NCBI GenBank assembly: GCA_050294475.1
Contig: JBNKOE010000011.1
Location: 1-64,000, forward strand
DNA: 64,000 bases
Source: Thalassobellus sp050294475
GTDB lineage: Bacteria > Bacteroidota > Bacteroidia > Flavobacteriales > Flavobacteriaceae
Direction of reading: 5' to 3'
Position 1 is the first letter of the stretch; every line of letters starts with the position of its first letter. The notes beneath the pieces were generated by a model. That model saw only the letters and a list, made by a program, of their open reading frames with translations, made no database searches and was not told the origin of the DNA. A program made the translations under genes and the position numbers. This document shows, piece after piece, positions 8,915 to 17,350 of the stretch.

Positions 8915-9826
8915 ATGAAACGTAGAGACTTTATACAACATGCAACTGCTGGAACTGCATTGATAACTCTTGGTAGTTTTAGTTTACAATCGTTTACTGA
9001 ATCGACAAAAACTAAAAGAATCACTATTTTACATACTAATGATGTACATAGCCATATTGATACCTTTGTAGACGGAAAATATGCTAACAAAGGCGGTGTT
9101 GCAAGACGTGCCACTTTAATTGAATCTATTAGAAAAGAAAACCCTAACACACTTCTATTTGATGCTGGCGATATTTTTCAAGGAACTCCTTACTTCAATT
9201 ATTACGGTGGCGAGTTAGAATTTAAATTAATGAGCATGTTAAAATACGATGCCGCAACTATTGGTAACCATGATTTTGATAATGGTATTGATGGCTTATT
9301 TGCTCAATTCCCTCATAAAAAATTTGAATTTGTAACAGCAAATTATGATTTCTCAAATACTATTCTTGACACCCATACTAAACCTTACAAAGTTTTTATT
9401 AAAGATGGAATTAAAATAGGTGTTTTTGGCTTAGGTATCGAATTAAATGGATTAGTGCTTCCAGAATTAAGTAAAGAAACAAAATATTTAGATCCTATTG
9501 AAATAACGCAAGACATGACACGTATTTTAAAAACCGAAGAAAAATGCGATTTAATAATTTGTCTTTCACATTTAGGATATTATGAAGAAAAGAAGCCAAA
9601 CAAAATAAATGACATAACTTTAGCAAAATCAACTAATAATATTGATTTAATAATTGGCGGACATACGCATACCTTTTTACCGAAACCTACAGTTGTAAAA
9701 AATTTAGATGAAAAGAATGTATTAGTAAATCAAGTAGGTTGTTACGGAGTAAACTTAGGAAGAATAGATTTTTATTTTGATACCGACAAAAATAAATCTG
9801 CTAATGGCGAAGCTATTATTGTTTAA
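8915..9826 (+). CDS. Exported metallophosphatase, 5'-nucleotidase catalytic domain
   Basis: A 303-residue calcineurin-like phosphoesterase equivalent to the N-terminal catalytic domain of UshA. All metal-binding motifs are present in order: LHTNDVHSH (about 40-48), DAGDIFQG, GNHDFDNG, SHLG and GGHTHT. The N-terminus MKRRDFIQHATAG looks like a Tat signal (RRDF), suggesting export after folding with its metals. It starts one base after the C-terminal-domain gene, so the usual single gene is split and its two parts are in reversed order. Likely role: phosphate or nucleoside release from extracellular nucleotides. Confidence 0.9.
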   Translation: MKRRDFIQHATAGTALITLGSFSLQSFTESTKTKRITILHTNDVHSHIDTFVDGKYANKGGVARRATLIESIRKENPNTLLFDAGDIFQGTPYFNYYGGELEFKLMSMLKYDAATIGNHDFDNGIDGLFAQFPHKKFEFVTANYDFSNTILDTHTKPYKVFIKDGIKIGVFGLGIELNGLVLPELSKETKYLDPIEITQDMTRILKTEEKCDLIICLSHLGYYEEKKPNKINDITLAKSTNNIDLIIGGHTHTFLPKPTVVKNLDEKNVLVNQVGCYGVNLGRIDFYFDTDKNKSANGEAIIV

Positions 9827-9869
9827 TTTTCTTAAATAAACTGATAGCTATCATCATATTATACGACAT

Positions 9870-9892
9870 AATATTTGTAAATCACAAATATT
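9870..9892. promoter_or_regulatory. Inverted repeat just before the DoxX-like gene
   Basis: Arms AATATTTGT and ACAAATATT (9 bp each, perfect) flank a 5-base spacer and end 6 bases before the ATG at 9899. A separate perfect 10-bp palindrome, GATAGCTATC, lies at 9843-9852. The position suits an operator or a hairpin over the ribosome-binding region. No regulator can be named. Confidence 0.35.
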
Positions 9893-9898
9893 TTTAAA

Positions 9899-10288
9899 AT
9901 GAAAAAGTATATACCCTTAATACTTAGAGTTATTGTAGCAGTAATTCTTATTCAAACTTTACGGTTTAAATTTACAGCACACCCGGATAGTGTTTATATT
10001 TTCAATAAAGTTGGGTTAGAGCCTTATGGCAGAATTGGAATTGGTGTTTTAGAATTAATTGCTGGTGTTATGTTACTTATACCAAAAACTATTTGGGTCG
10101 GCGCACTATTAACCTTAGTAATTATTAGTGGTGCTATAGTAATGCACCTAACAAAAATAGGAATAGAAGTAAATAATGACAAGGGCATTTTATTTATAAC
10201 TGCAGTGATAACATTTCTTCTATCTACAATTATACTTTATATATACAGAAAAAGCATTCCATATATAAAAACCTTTTTTATCTTTTAA
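9899..10288 (+). CDS. DoxX-like small membrane protein
   Basis: A 129-residue protein with four predicted membrane helices (about residues 5-22, 46-62, 66-86 and 95-116), the size and layout of DoxX-family proteins. The family is widespread and varied; some members work with thiol or quinone chemistry, but nothing in this sequence fixes a role. It converges on the YhhN-like gene, with the two stop codons overlapping by 4 bases and no terminator between them. Confidence 0.65.
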   Translation: MKKYIPLILRVIVAVILIQTLRFKFTAHPDSVYIFNKVGLEPYGRIGIGVLELIAGVMLLIPKTIWVGALLTLVIISGAIVMHLTKIGIEVNNDKGILFITAVITFLLSTIILYIYRKSIPYIKTFFIF

Positions 10289-10998
10289 TCAGCCAGCCAT
10301 CTATCTAATTGATTAATTTCTTTACTAACCAATTTTGATTGTCTGCAAAAAAAATAAAGTGCCAATAATGTCAGTGTTGTTGTTAAAAAATTGAATAAGT
10401 TTTCCTCCCTCACATACAAATAGGCAACCGTAATAACCTCAGAAAATACGATGAATAGTGACCCAAGAAACATGAATAGGGATTTTTTGTTCTCTTTATA
10501 AAAATAGTTCAATAACGATACAGGTATCAATGTTAGCATCAAAATATTATATATAGTATCAGCAACATATTCATCCATAGATGCATATGGTTCTATAATA
10601 ATCTGTAATACATAAGCTATATATATGTCTAAAACTATTAAGACCACAAAATACAACTTGAAGTTCTTTAAACCCTCTAAAAATGAAAACGACTTCAAAA
10701 TTTTAATTATAAGTGCCAAATAAGCAATCATATAAAACCCATTCCCTACATAATAATACACCCTAGGCGGAATATTACCTTCAATTAAAACCATTAGATC
10801 TGAAATAGAATAGAACACTAAAAAAATAACAAAAAGCAATTGCTTTTTGCCACCACCTAAAAAGTACTTAACAGTGATAAGTGGTAGAATGAGAGCATCA
10901 AAAATAGCAGCCAAATAATGATAATCACTAAATTGAAAGAAAACAAATGCCGCATAAACGAACATAATCATACCGGTTAAAACTTTCGATTTATTCAT
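10285..10998 (-). CDS. YhhN-like multi-helix membrane protein
   Basis: A 237-residue integral membrane protein with about seven or eight hydrophobic helices. The helix pattern and short loops resemble the YhhN/TMEM86 family (some members are lysoplasmalogenases), including an early VKYFLGGGKKQ segment and YSISDLMVL. The match is by general pattern and no catalytic residues could be confirmed, so the function stays open. Single gene, convergent with the DoxX-like gene. Confidence 0.55.
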   Translation of the reverse strand: MNKSKVLTGMIMFVYAAFVFFQFSDYHYLAAIFDALILPLITVKYFLGGGKKQLLFVIFLVFYSISDLMVLIEGNIPPRVYYYVGNGFYMIAYLALIIKILKSFSFLEGLKNFKLYFVVLIVLDIYIAYVLQIIIEPYASMDEYVADTIYNILMLTLIPVSLLNYFYKENKKSLFMFLGSLFIVFSEVITVAYLYVREENLFNFLTTTLTLLALYFFCRQSKLVSKEINQLDRWLAD

Positions 10999-11086
10999 GA
11001 CTACATATTAATAATTTAGTAAGCAAATATAAAAAAAAATAACTATTAATCGATAAAAAGTGTATTTTTATCGATAAATTTTAAAA

Positions 11087-13084
11087 TTATTTTATTTTTT
11101 GTAAGAATTCATGTTCGTTTATTAACAAAATATTCAATTTCTCTGCCTTTTCTCTTTTACTAGGTCCCATATTATCACCTGCAACTATATAACTTGTTTT
11201 AGATGAAATAGAACTACTAACTTTACCTCCATTATCTTCTATAAGCTTTTTAAGTTCATTTCTTGAAATACTTTCAAAAACACCAGTTATAACAATTGAC
11301 TGACCCTCTAAAATATTGGTTTGCCCTATAAGTTGTTCTGCCGACATTTCTAATTGAACTCCAAACGCTTTGAGTCTATTAATAATAAACATGTTTTTTT
11401 CTGAAGAAAAGAAAGCAACCACACTTTCTGCAATTTTAATACCTATCTCATCAACATTTACTAATTCTTCTCGAGAAGCTTTAGAAATAGCATCAACACT
11501 TTTATAATGTTTCGCTAATTTTTTAGCGACAGTTTCTCCTACATAACGAATTCCTAAAGCATACAAAACACGCTCAAAAGTAATCTTTTTAGATTCAAAA
11601 ATACCATTTATTAAATTATCGGCACTTTTTTCTGCCATGCGCTCCAAAGGTAGTACTTGCTCTTTAGTTAATTCATATAAATCTGAATAATCATTAATTA
11701 ACCCTTCATTAACTAAAAGCGCAACTGTTTCACCTCCTAAACCATCAATATCCATAGCTTTTCTAGATATAAAATGCTGAATTCGTCCTATTATTTGAGG
11801 ATTGCAACCATTATAATTAGGACAGTAATGTTGTGCTTCACCTTCTTGCCTAATCAATTGAGTACCACACTCAGGACAATTGGTAATATAATTAGTTGGA
11901 GAAGAATCAGCTGGTCGCTTAGTTAAATCTACTCCCAAAATTTTAGGAATTATTTCTCCGCCTTTCTCTACATAAACTTCATCACCAACTCTTATATCTA
12001 GCTTTTCAATTTGATCGGCATTATGTAACGAAGCTCTTTTTACGGTAGTTCCTGCCAACTCAACAGGTTCTAAATTTGCAACAGGTGTAATAGCACCTGT
12101 TCGCCCAACTTGGTAAGTAATACTATTTAAACGAGTAGAAACTTGTTCTGCTTTAAACTTATACGCCATAGCCCAACGCGGAGCTTTAGCTGTATATCCA
12201 AGTTCTTCTTGCTGTTGTAAACTATTTACTTTTATAACAATTCCATCTGTTTCATAAGGCAAATCATGTCTATTCAAATCCCAATAATCTATAAACTCTA
12301 AAACCTCATCAATAGAATTAACCAGTTTTGCTGCATTTGGAACTTTAAATCCCCATTGTTTTGCTGCTTCTAAACTTTCAAACTGAGTATTTACCCCTAA
12401 ATTCGTTCCTGTTAAATTATATAACAAACATTCTAAAGGACGTTTAGCAACTTCGGCGCTATCTTGTAACTTTAAACTCCCAGATGCTGTATTTCTCGGA
12501 TTTCTATAAGGTTCCTCTCCTATCTCAATACGTTCCTCGTTCATTTTATTAAAACCATCAAAAGGCAACACAATTTCTCCTCTTATATCAAATTTAGGTG
12601 GATAATTAGCTTTTAACTGTAGCGGTACAGACTTTATGGTTTTTATGTTAGCTGTAACATTATCTCCTTGAAATCCATCTCCTCGTGTTACAGCTTTAAC
12701 AAGTTGACCATTTTCATAAGTTATACTAATAGAAGCTCCATCATACTTTAACTCGCAGGTAAATTGAATATCACCATCAACTATTTTTTTAATGCGTGTT
12801 TCCCAATCTAGCAAATCTTCTTTTGAATATGAATTATCTAAAGAATACATGCGATATTCGTGCTGAATGGTTTCAAAATTCTTGGTTATCTCACCTCCTA
12901 CTCGTTGTGTTGGCGAATTGGCATCAAAAAACTCAGAATGCTTAGCCTCGAGCTCCTGAAGTGTTTTTAATTTTATATCAAATTCATAATCAGATATAGT
13001 TGCATTATCTAAAACATAATAGTTGTAGTTATGTTCTCGCAATTCTTCACGTAACGCTTGTATTTGTTGTTCAATATTACTCAT
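11087..13084 (-). CDS. ligA: NAD-dependent DNA ligase LigA
   Basis: It seals nicks in replication and repair. The 665-residue protein has the Ia domain (1-70), the adenylation domain with catalytic Lys113 in ELKYDGAS, the OB fold, a complete four-cysteine zinc finger (CPECGTQL ... YCPNYNGC, about residues 403-430), helix-hairpin-helix repeats (500-570) and a C-terminal BRCT domain (about 590-660, GQSIVITGVFESISR). Length and order are normal. Its ATG overlaps the prmC stop (TAATG), so the two are co-translated. Confidence 0.97.
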   Translation of the reverse strand: MSNIEQQIQALREELREHNYNYYVLDNATISDYEFDIKLKTLQELEAKHSEFFDANSPTQRVGGEITKNFETIQHEYRMYSLDNSYSKEDLLDWETRIKKIVDGDIQFTCELKYDGASISITYENGQLVKAVTRGDGFQGDNVTANIKTIKSVPLQLKANYPPKFDIRGEIVLPFDGFNKMNEERIEIGEEPYRNPRNTASGSLKLQDSAEVAKRPLECLLYNLTGTNLGVNTQFESLEAAKQWGFKVPNAAKLVNSIDEVLEFIDYWDLNRHDLPYETDGIVIKVNSLQQQEELGYTAKAPRWAMAYKFKAEQVSTRLNSITYQVGRTGAITPVANLEPVELAGTTVKRASLHNADQIEKLDIRVGDEVYVEKGGEIIPKILGVDLTKRPADSSPTNYITNCPECGTQLIRQEGEAQHYCPNYNGCNPQIIGRIQHFISRKAMDIDGLGGETVALLVNEGLINDYSDLYELTKEQVLPLERMAEKSADNLINGIFESKKITFERVLYALGIRYVGETVAKKLAKHYKSVDAISKASREELVNVDEIGIKIAESVVAFFSSEKNMFIINRLKAFGVQLEMSAEQLIGQTNILEGQSIVITGVFESISRNELKKLIEDNGGKVSSSISSKTSYIVAGDNMGPSKREKAEKLNILLINEHEFLQKIK

Positions 13085-13941
13085 TATTCTTTTTCACCTT
13101 TAATCATTCTATCTTTTCTAAAGATATCTTGTTTTAATTGTATGTTTTTAAAATTATTATTTAACAATAACTGAATCATATCTTTACCTAGAAACTCATT
13201 AATCTCAAAAAACAATTGTCCTTTTTCTTTTAATTTATTAATCGCAAATTCTGTTATAACCTTATAAAACAATAATGGGTTTTCATCTTTAACAAACAAA
13301 GCTAAATGCGGTTCGTTTTCTAAAACATTAGCTTTCATTAATTCTTTTTCCTTATCTCTTATATAAGGAGGATTAGATACAATAATATCAAACTTAGATA
13401 TTGCATCAAATAAAGCGTAATCAATATTTAAAATATCGGCTTCTATAAATTCAACATCCACAGTATTTAACTCTGCATTCTTTTTTGCTATTTCTAAGGC
13501 ATCTTTACTTATATCTATAGCATATACTTTAGCATTTGATAATTGCTTAGCTAAAGAAATAGCTATACAACCACTTCCTGTACCTATATCTAAAATCTTA
13601 ATTTCAGATGTCTGATCCTTATATTCTTTAATAACCCATTCAACAAGCTCCTCAGTTTCGGGTCTTGGTATTAGCGTAAATTCATTAACTTTAAATGGTA
13701 ATCCATAAAATTCAGTTTCTCCTAATATATATTGTATAGGTTTTTCTTCTTTTAATAAATCTAATGCTCTTAAAATTCGATATGCATCTTCTACAGCATA
13801 ATCAAAATCTAATGCTAATTGTAATTTTGAAACACTATAATACGCTTCTATTAAAATATAAAAAAAACTATCAACCTCCTCTTTTCCGTAGAGATTATCT
13901 AATTCTTTATGAAATGTATATTGTATTTCTTTAAGTCTCAT
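13084..13941 (-). CDS. prmC: Peptide chain release factor N5-glutamine methyltransferase
   Basis: It methylates the GGQ glutamine of release factors RF1/RF2. The 285-residue protein has the N-terminal helical domain (1-90), the SAM motif DIGTGSGCIAISLA (about 118-131) and the catalytic SNPPYI motif that binds the glutamine side chain. Full length. It is the first gene of a two-gene leftward unit with ligA and is divergent from the LEA2-ribD operon. Confidence 0.95.
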   Translation of the reverse strand: MRLKEIQYTFHKELDNLYGKEEVDSFFYILIEAYYSVSKLQLALDFDYAVEDAYRILRALDLLKEEKPIQYILGETEFYGLPFKVNEFTLIPRPETEELVEWVIKEYKDQTSEIKILDIGTGSGCIAISLAKQLSNAKVYAIDISKDALEIAKKNAELNTVDVEFIEADILNIDYALFDAISKFDIIVSNPPYIRDKEKELMKANVLENEPHLALFVKDENPLLFYKVITEFAINKLKEKGQLFFEINEFLGKDMIQLLLNNNFKNIQLKQDIFRKDRMIKGEKE

Positions 13942-14033
13942 AAGGCATGTTGTGAAAACAACCAGTATTTTACATTTTTTGTAAACTTATTTTTTAGAAT
14001 AACTATAGTATCTTTACACACTCAAAAAGCGGA

Positions 14034-14041
14034 TAATTTTG
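14034..14041 (+). promoter_or_regulatory. Candidate promoter of the LEA2-ribD-HAD-IMPACT operon
   Basis: TAATTTTG matches the Bacteroidota -7 box TAnnTTTG, 36 bases before the ATG at 14078. A weak TTTA is found 17 bases upstream (14013-14016), slightly closer than the usual -33 distance. Confidence 0.45.
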
Positions 14042-14077
14042 CGCAAGTGAAGATACTTAAATCTAAAAAAATACCGA

Positions 14078-14530
14078 ATGAAACAACTTATAATCTTATC
14101 AACAATGTTAATTCTTTTTTTTAACTGTTCTGTTAAAGAAAAGCCAGAATTTATAAACGTTGACAACATTAAAGTTTTAGAATCTACATCAAAAAACATA
14201 ACACTTACAGCAGATGCCCATTTTTTAAACCCCAACGATATTGGAGGCAAATTAAAAACGGATGAAATAAAAATTTTTGTTAATAATAACGAAATGGCTT
14301 CCGTTTCTACAAAAAGTTTTGATGTACCTGCAAAAAAAGAATTTACAATTCCGTTAAAAACAAATATTCCAACCGATAGTATTTTTAGTAATAAAAACTT
14401 AAGTGGTTTAATAGGAAGTTTATTTAGCAAAAAAGTTAAAGTACAGTATAAAGGAGATATCGTTTATAATTTTTTTGGATTTTCATACAGATATGAGGTA
14501 GACCAAACTGAAACTATAAAAATAAAGTAA
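14078..14530 (+). CDS. LEA type 2 (WHy-like) lipoprotein
   Basis: A 150-residue lipoprotein (signal peptide with Cys17 in LFFNC). The beta-rich body, with NITLTADAHFLNPNDIGGKLKTD-type spacing around residues 41-62 and VPAKKEFTIPLKTNIP later on, fits the LEA type 2 / water-stress-and-hypersensitive-response (WHy) domain. Such proteins sit on the periplasmic side of the outer membrane in this phylum; their role is not established. It is the first gene of the ribD group, ending 6 bases before ribD. Confidence 0.72.
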   Translation: MKQLIILSTMLILFFNCSVKEKPEFINVDNIKVLESTSKNITLTADAHFLNPNDIGGKLKTDEIKIFVNNNEMASVSTKSFDVPAKKEFTIPLKTNIPTDSIFSNKNLSGLIGSLFSKKVKVQYKGDIVYNFFGFSYRYEVDQTETIKIK

Positions 14531-14536
14531 AAACCA

Positions 14537-15541
14537 TTGACACACCACGAAACTTACATAAAACGTTGTCTTGAAATAGCTAAAAACGGCTTAGGCACAA
14601 CAAGACCAAACCCTATGGTTGGTAGTGTTATTGTTTACAACAATACTATTATAGGCGAAGGTTACACAAGTACTTACGGTGGGAATCATGCAGAAGTAAA
14701 TGCTATAAACAACGTAAAAAACAAATCACTATTAAAAGAAGCTACAATTTATGTAACCTTAGAACCCTGTTCTCATTTTGGAAAAACACCTCCTTGTAGC
14801 GATTTAATAATTAAACACCAAATACCAAATGTAGTTATTGGCTGCATAGATGACAATACACAAGTAGCAGGAAAAGGCATTGAAAAGCTAAAAAAAGCAG
14901 GATGCAAGGTTATAGTTGGTATTTTGGAAAACGAATGTAAAAAACACCACAAACGTTTTTTTACGTTTCATAATAAAAAACGACCATATATAATATTAAA
15001 ATGGGCCGAAACAGCAGATGGATTTATAGCTCCAGAATCTAAAAACGAACAAAAACCTGTTTGGATTACAAATACTTACTCTAGGCAGCTTGTTCACAAA
15101 TGGCGCACCGAAGAACAAGCCATTTTAGTTGGCACCAATACCGTTCTACAAGACAATCCTAGTTTAACAGCTAGAGACTGGAAAGGAGAAAACCCAATAC
15201 GTATTGTTATAGATAAAGAAGAAAAACTTTCTGAAAATTTCTCAATATTTAATAAAGAATCTGAAACTATAATTATTTCTAAAAGCAATATAGATTTCAC
15301 AAAACCTATAGCACAACAAATTTGTGAAGTTTTATTAAAAAAAGATATAAACTCGGTTATTATTGAAGGTGGCGCTAAAACACTCCAAACTTTTATAAAT
15401 GAAAATCTTTGGGATGAAGCTCGTATTTTTATTGGTGCTAATAAATTTGAAAAAGGTATTAAAACCCCAAAGTTTTCTGGGAAATTAATTTCTGAAGAAA
15501 AAATAATGAATGATACTCTTAAAACCTACACAAATGATTAA
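14537..15541 (+). CDS. ribD: Riboflavin biosynthesis deaminase/reductase RibD
   Basis: A bifunctional enzyme that deaminates the pyrimidine intermediate from GTP and then reduces its ribose. The deaminase domain (1-145) has the zinc site HAEVNAI and PCSHFGKTPPC, after the conserved TTRPNPMVGSVIV. The reductase domain follows (about 150-334, ILKWAETADGFIA, VGTNTVLQDNPSLTAR, IIEGGAKTLQTFI). The start is TTG (MTHHETYIKRCLEIAK aligns with the usual N-terminus); no in-frame ATG is suitable. Its stop overlaps the ATG of the next gene (ATGATTAA), indicating tight coupling with the HAD phosphatase. Confidence 0.95.
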   Translation: MTHHETYIKRCLEIAKNGLGTTRPNPMVGSVIVYNNTIIGEGYTSTYGGNHAEVNAINNVKNKSLLKEATIYVTLEPCSHFGKTPPCSDLIIKHQIPNVVIGCIDDNTQVAGKGIEKLKKAGCKVIVGILENECKKHHKRFFTFHNKKRPYIILKWAETADGFIAPESKNEQKPVWITNTYSRQLVHKWRTEEQAILVGTNTVLQDNPSLTARDWKGENPIRIVIDKEEKLSENFSIFNKESETIIISKSNIDFTKPIAQQICEVLLKKDINSVIIEGGAKTLQTFINENLWDEARIFIGANKFEKGIKTPKFSGKLISEEKIMNDTLKTYTND

Positions 15542-16145
15542 AACCATTATTTTCGATTTTGGAAACGTATTTATCAATCTAGATATTGAAGGTGCCATAA
15601 AAAAAATGTTAGACACCCTTAATATTGAAACCTTTTCAGAAGAAATGATTGCTTTTAACAGCTTTTACGAGCAAGGTTTAATTTCTACAAATGAATTTAT
15701 CGATTTTTATTCTGAAAATTTTCCGAAGCTTTCAAAAGAAGAATTAATAGATTTATGGAATTGCATTTTAAAAGATTTCCCTAAACATCGCTTAGATTTT
15801 TTAAAAAGCTTAAAAGCATCCAACACATACAAACTCATTTTATTAAGTAACACCAACGAACTTCATATAAATTGGATTAAAAAAAATGTATCGTTTTATA
15901 ATGATTTTAAAAATTGTTTTGATGCCTTTTACTTATCTCAAGAAATCCATTTAAGAAAACCAAATAAAGATATTTTTGAATTTGTTTTAACAGAAAACAA
16001 CTTAAAAGCCAATGAATGCTTATTTATTGATGACAACCAAGACAATATAAATACCGCCAATACTTTAAAAATAAAAACTTGGCATATTAATCCTGAAACA
16101 GAAGATGTTTCAAATATGCTTCACATTAAAAACGATTTATTTTAA
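15534..16145 (+). CDS. HAD-superfamily phosphatase (YihX/YigB-like), coupled to ribD
   Basis: A HAD hydrolase of 203 residues from the ATG at 15534, chosen because MIKTIIFDFGNVF is the family N-terminus; an earlier in-frame TTG at 15510 is less likely. Motif I is DFGNV, with Asn where many HADs have the second Asp, as in YihX-like enzymes. Motif II is LILLSNTN, motif III the Lys in RKPNKD, and motif IV FIDDNQDN. The start lies inside the last codons of ribD. Riboflavin synthesis needs a HAD phosphatase to dephosphorylate the RibD product, so this gene is a good candidate for that step; that role is inferred from position only. Confidence 0.85.
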   Translation: MIKTIIFDFGNVFINLDIEGAIKKMLDTLNIETFSEEMIAFNSFYEQGLISTNEFIDFYSENFPKLSKEELIDLWNCILKDFPKHRLDFLKSLKASNTYKLILLSNTNELHINWIKKNVSFYNDFKNCFDAFYLSQEIHLRKPNKDIFEFVLTENNLKANECLFIDDNQDNINTANTLKIKTWHINPETEDVSNMLHIKNDLF

Positions 16146-16150
16146 TTTTT

Positions 16151-16771
16151 TTGACTGAAAACGACACATATAAAACCATTGAAAAAACCACAGAACCTGT
16201 TTTGTTTAAAGACAAGAATAGCAAGTTTTATGGGTATCTTTTTCCTATTTTAAATGAAGACGATGTTAAACACCATATTGAAACATTAAAAAAAGAACAT
16301 CACGCAGCAAGACATTGGTGTTATGCTTATCAATTAGGAACAGAAACTATTACATACAGAGCCAATGATGATGGCGAACCAAGCAATAGCGCAGGCAAGC
16401 CTATTTACGGACAAATACAATCTTTTGAAGTTACCAATGTTTTAATTGTAGTTGTGCGTTATTTTGGAGGCGTAAAATTAGGTGTTGGCGGACTCATAAA
16501 TGCTTATAGATCTGCTGCTCAAATGGTTTTAGAAGCTTCAGTTATTGTTAAAAAAACCATCAATAGAGATTTTCTTATAATATTCGATTACAAAAACATG
16601 AATACAGTCATGCGAATTATTAAAGAAAAAAAACTAAACATTGTCAATCAAAAATTAGAAATAGATTGCCAAATAACAATTTCAGTTAGAAAAAAAGAAG
16701 CAGAATCTGTTTTTAAAGCATTCAACAACCTTTTCGAAATTAAAATTAAAGAAGTTTATATCAATTCTTAA
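16151..16771 (+). CDS. IMPACT/YigZ family protein
   Basis: A 206-residue protein of the YigZ (UPF0029/IMPACT) family. The N-terminal IMPACT domain (1-125) has KNSKFYGYLFPI, HHAARHWCYAYQLG, NDDGEPSNSAGKPIYGQI and VVVRYFGGVKLGVGGLI, the signature of the family; the C-terminal part is the DUF1949-type ferredoxin-like domain. Family function in bacteria is unsettled (a translation-linked role is suspected from the eukaryotic relative). The start is TTG, 5 bases after the HAD stop. Its end overlaps the convergent thioesterase gene by 11 bases. Confidence 0.9.
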   Translation: MTENDTYKTIEKTTEPVLFKDKNSKFYGYLFPILNEDDVKHHIETLKKEHHAARHWCYAYQLGTETITYRANDDGEPSNSAGKPIYGQIQSFEVTNVLIVVVRYFGGVKLGVGGLINAYRSAAQMVLEASVIVKKTINRDFLIIFDYKNMNTVMRIIKEKKLNIVNQKLEIDCQITISVRKKEAESVFKAFNNLFEIKIKEVYINS

Positions 16772-17159
16772 TAGCGTCTAAAATATACTTTGGAGCCTTT
16801 GTTGGTCTGTTTGTTTTCATATCAACAAAAACTAAAACAGTACTTGCCGTAGTTAAAATTTCCCCCTTTTCATTAGTTATTTCATATTCAAATTCAATCT
16901 TAGCAGTAGGCTCTTTTTTTAGTTGAGTTTTTACATTAATTACATCGTCATAACCTGCTGGCTTTTTATAGTTTATATTCAAAGAAACAACAGGAAGCAT
17001 CACACCTTCTTCTTCCATGTTTTTATAAGAAATACCTAATTTGCGCAACCACTCAATTCTTCCCATTTCAAGATATAATGCGTAATTACCATGATAAACA
17101 ACACCCATCTGGTCTGTTTCACCATATCTCACTCTAATTTGTATTTCGTCTATTTTCAT
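16761..17159 (-). CDS. Acyl-CoA thioesterase, hotdog (4HBT/YbgC) type
   Basis: A 132-residue single hotdog-fold protein. The pattern RVRYGETDQMGVVYHGNY (residues 9-26), with Asp16 and the YHGNY segment, is the active-site signature of 4-hydroxybenzoyl-CoA / YbgC-type thioesterases, followed by LEMGRIEWLRKLGISYK. It hydrolyses acyl-CoA thioesters; the natural acyl chain cannot be told. Single gene, divergent from dnaA. Confidence 0.88.
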   Translation of the reverse strand: MKIDEIQIRVRYGETDQMGVVYHGNYALYLEMGRIEWLRKLGISYKNMEEEGVMLPVVSLNINYKKPAGYDDVINVKTQLKKEPTAKIEFEYEITNEKGEILTTASTVLVFVDMKTNRPTKAPKYILDAIKN

Positions 17160-17291
17160 AAGGTTTTTTAAATATTTTTTTGTAGCTTCGGCAATGGGTT
17201 AAACATGAGGAAAAATTTCTAGAAATTCAATAGTATTTCGTTTTTTTTTTAAGAATTTTGTTCACATATTTGCCTCTCAATAATAAGTGCG

Positions 17292-17315
17292 GACAAAGAT
17301 TCTATTTTCTTTGTC
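17292..17315 (+). promoter_or_regulatory. Perfect hairpin in the dnaA leader
   Basis: Arms GACAAAGA and TCTTTGTC (8 bp, perfect) flank an 8-base loop and end 35 bases before the dnaA ATG. In RNA it would form a small hairpin in the 5' leader, and in DNA it could be an operator. It lacks a following U-run, so it is not a normal terminator. A two-mismatch DnaA-box-like TTGTTCACA occurs just upstream (about 17259-17267). Confidence 0.4.
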
Positions 17316-17350
17316 AAAATTATAACTAACTAAAACCACAAAATTAAACA

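Noticed and set aside
13909..14430. Open frames around the prmC-LEA2 gap on both strands
   Set aside because: They overlap clear genes in other frames and have low-complexity hydrophobic translations.
14531..14560. FMN riboswitch before ribD
   Set aside because: Only 6 bases separate ribD from the preceding gene, and the operon leader (13942-14077) has no RFN-like conserved stems.
17160..17350. Possible replication origin next to dnaA
   Set aside because: Only one weak DnaA-box-like sequence and one hairpin were found; no cluster of boxes or unwinding element. dnaA is often away from the origin in this group.
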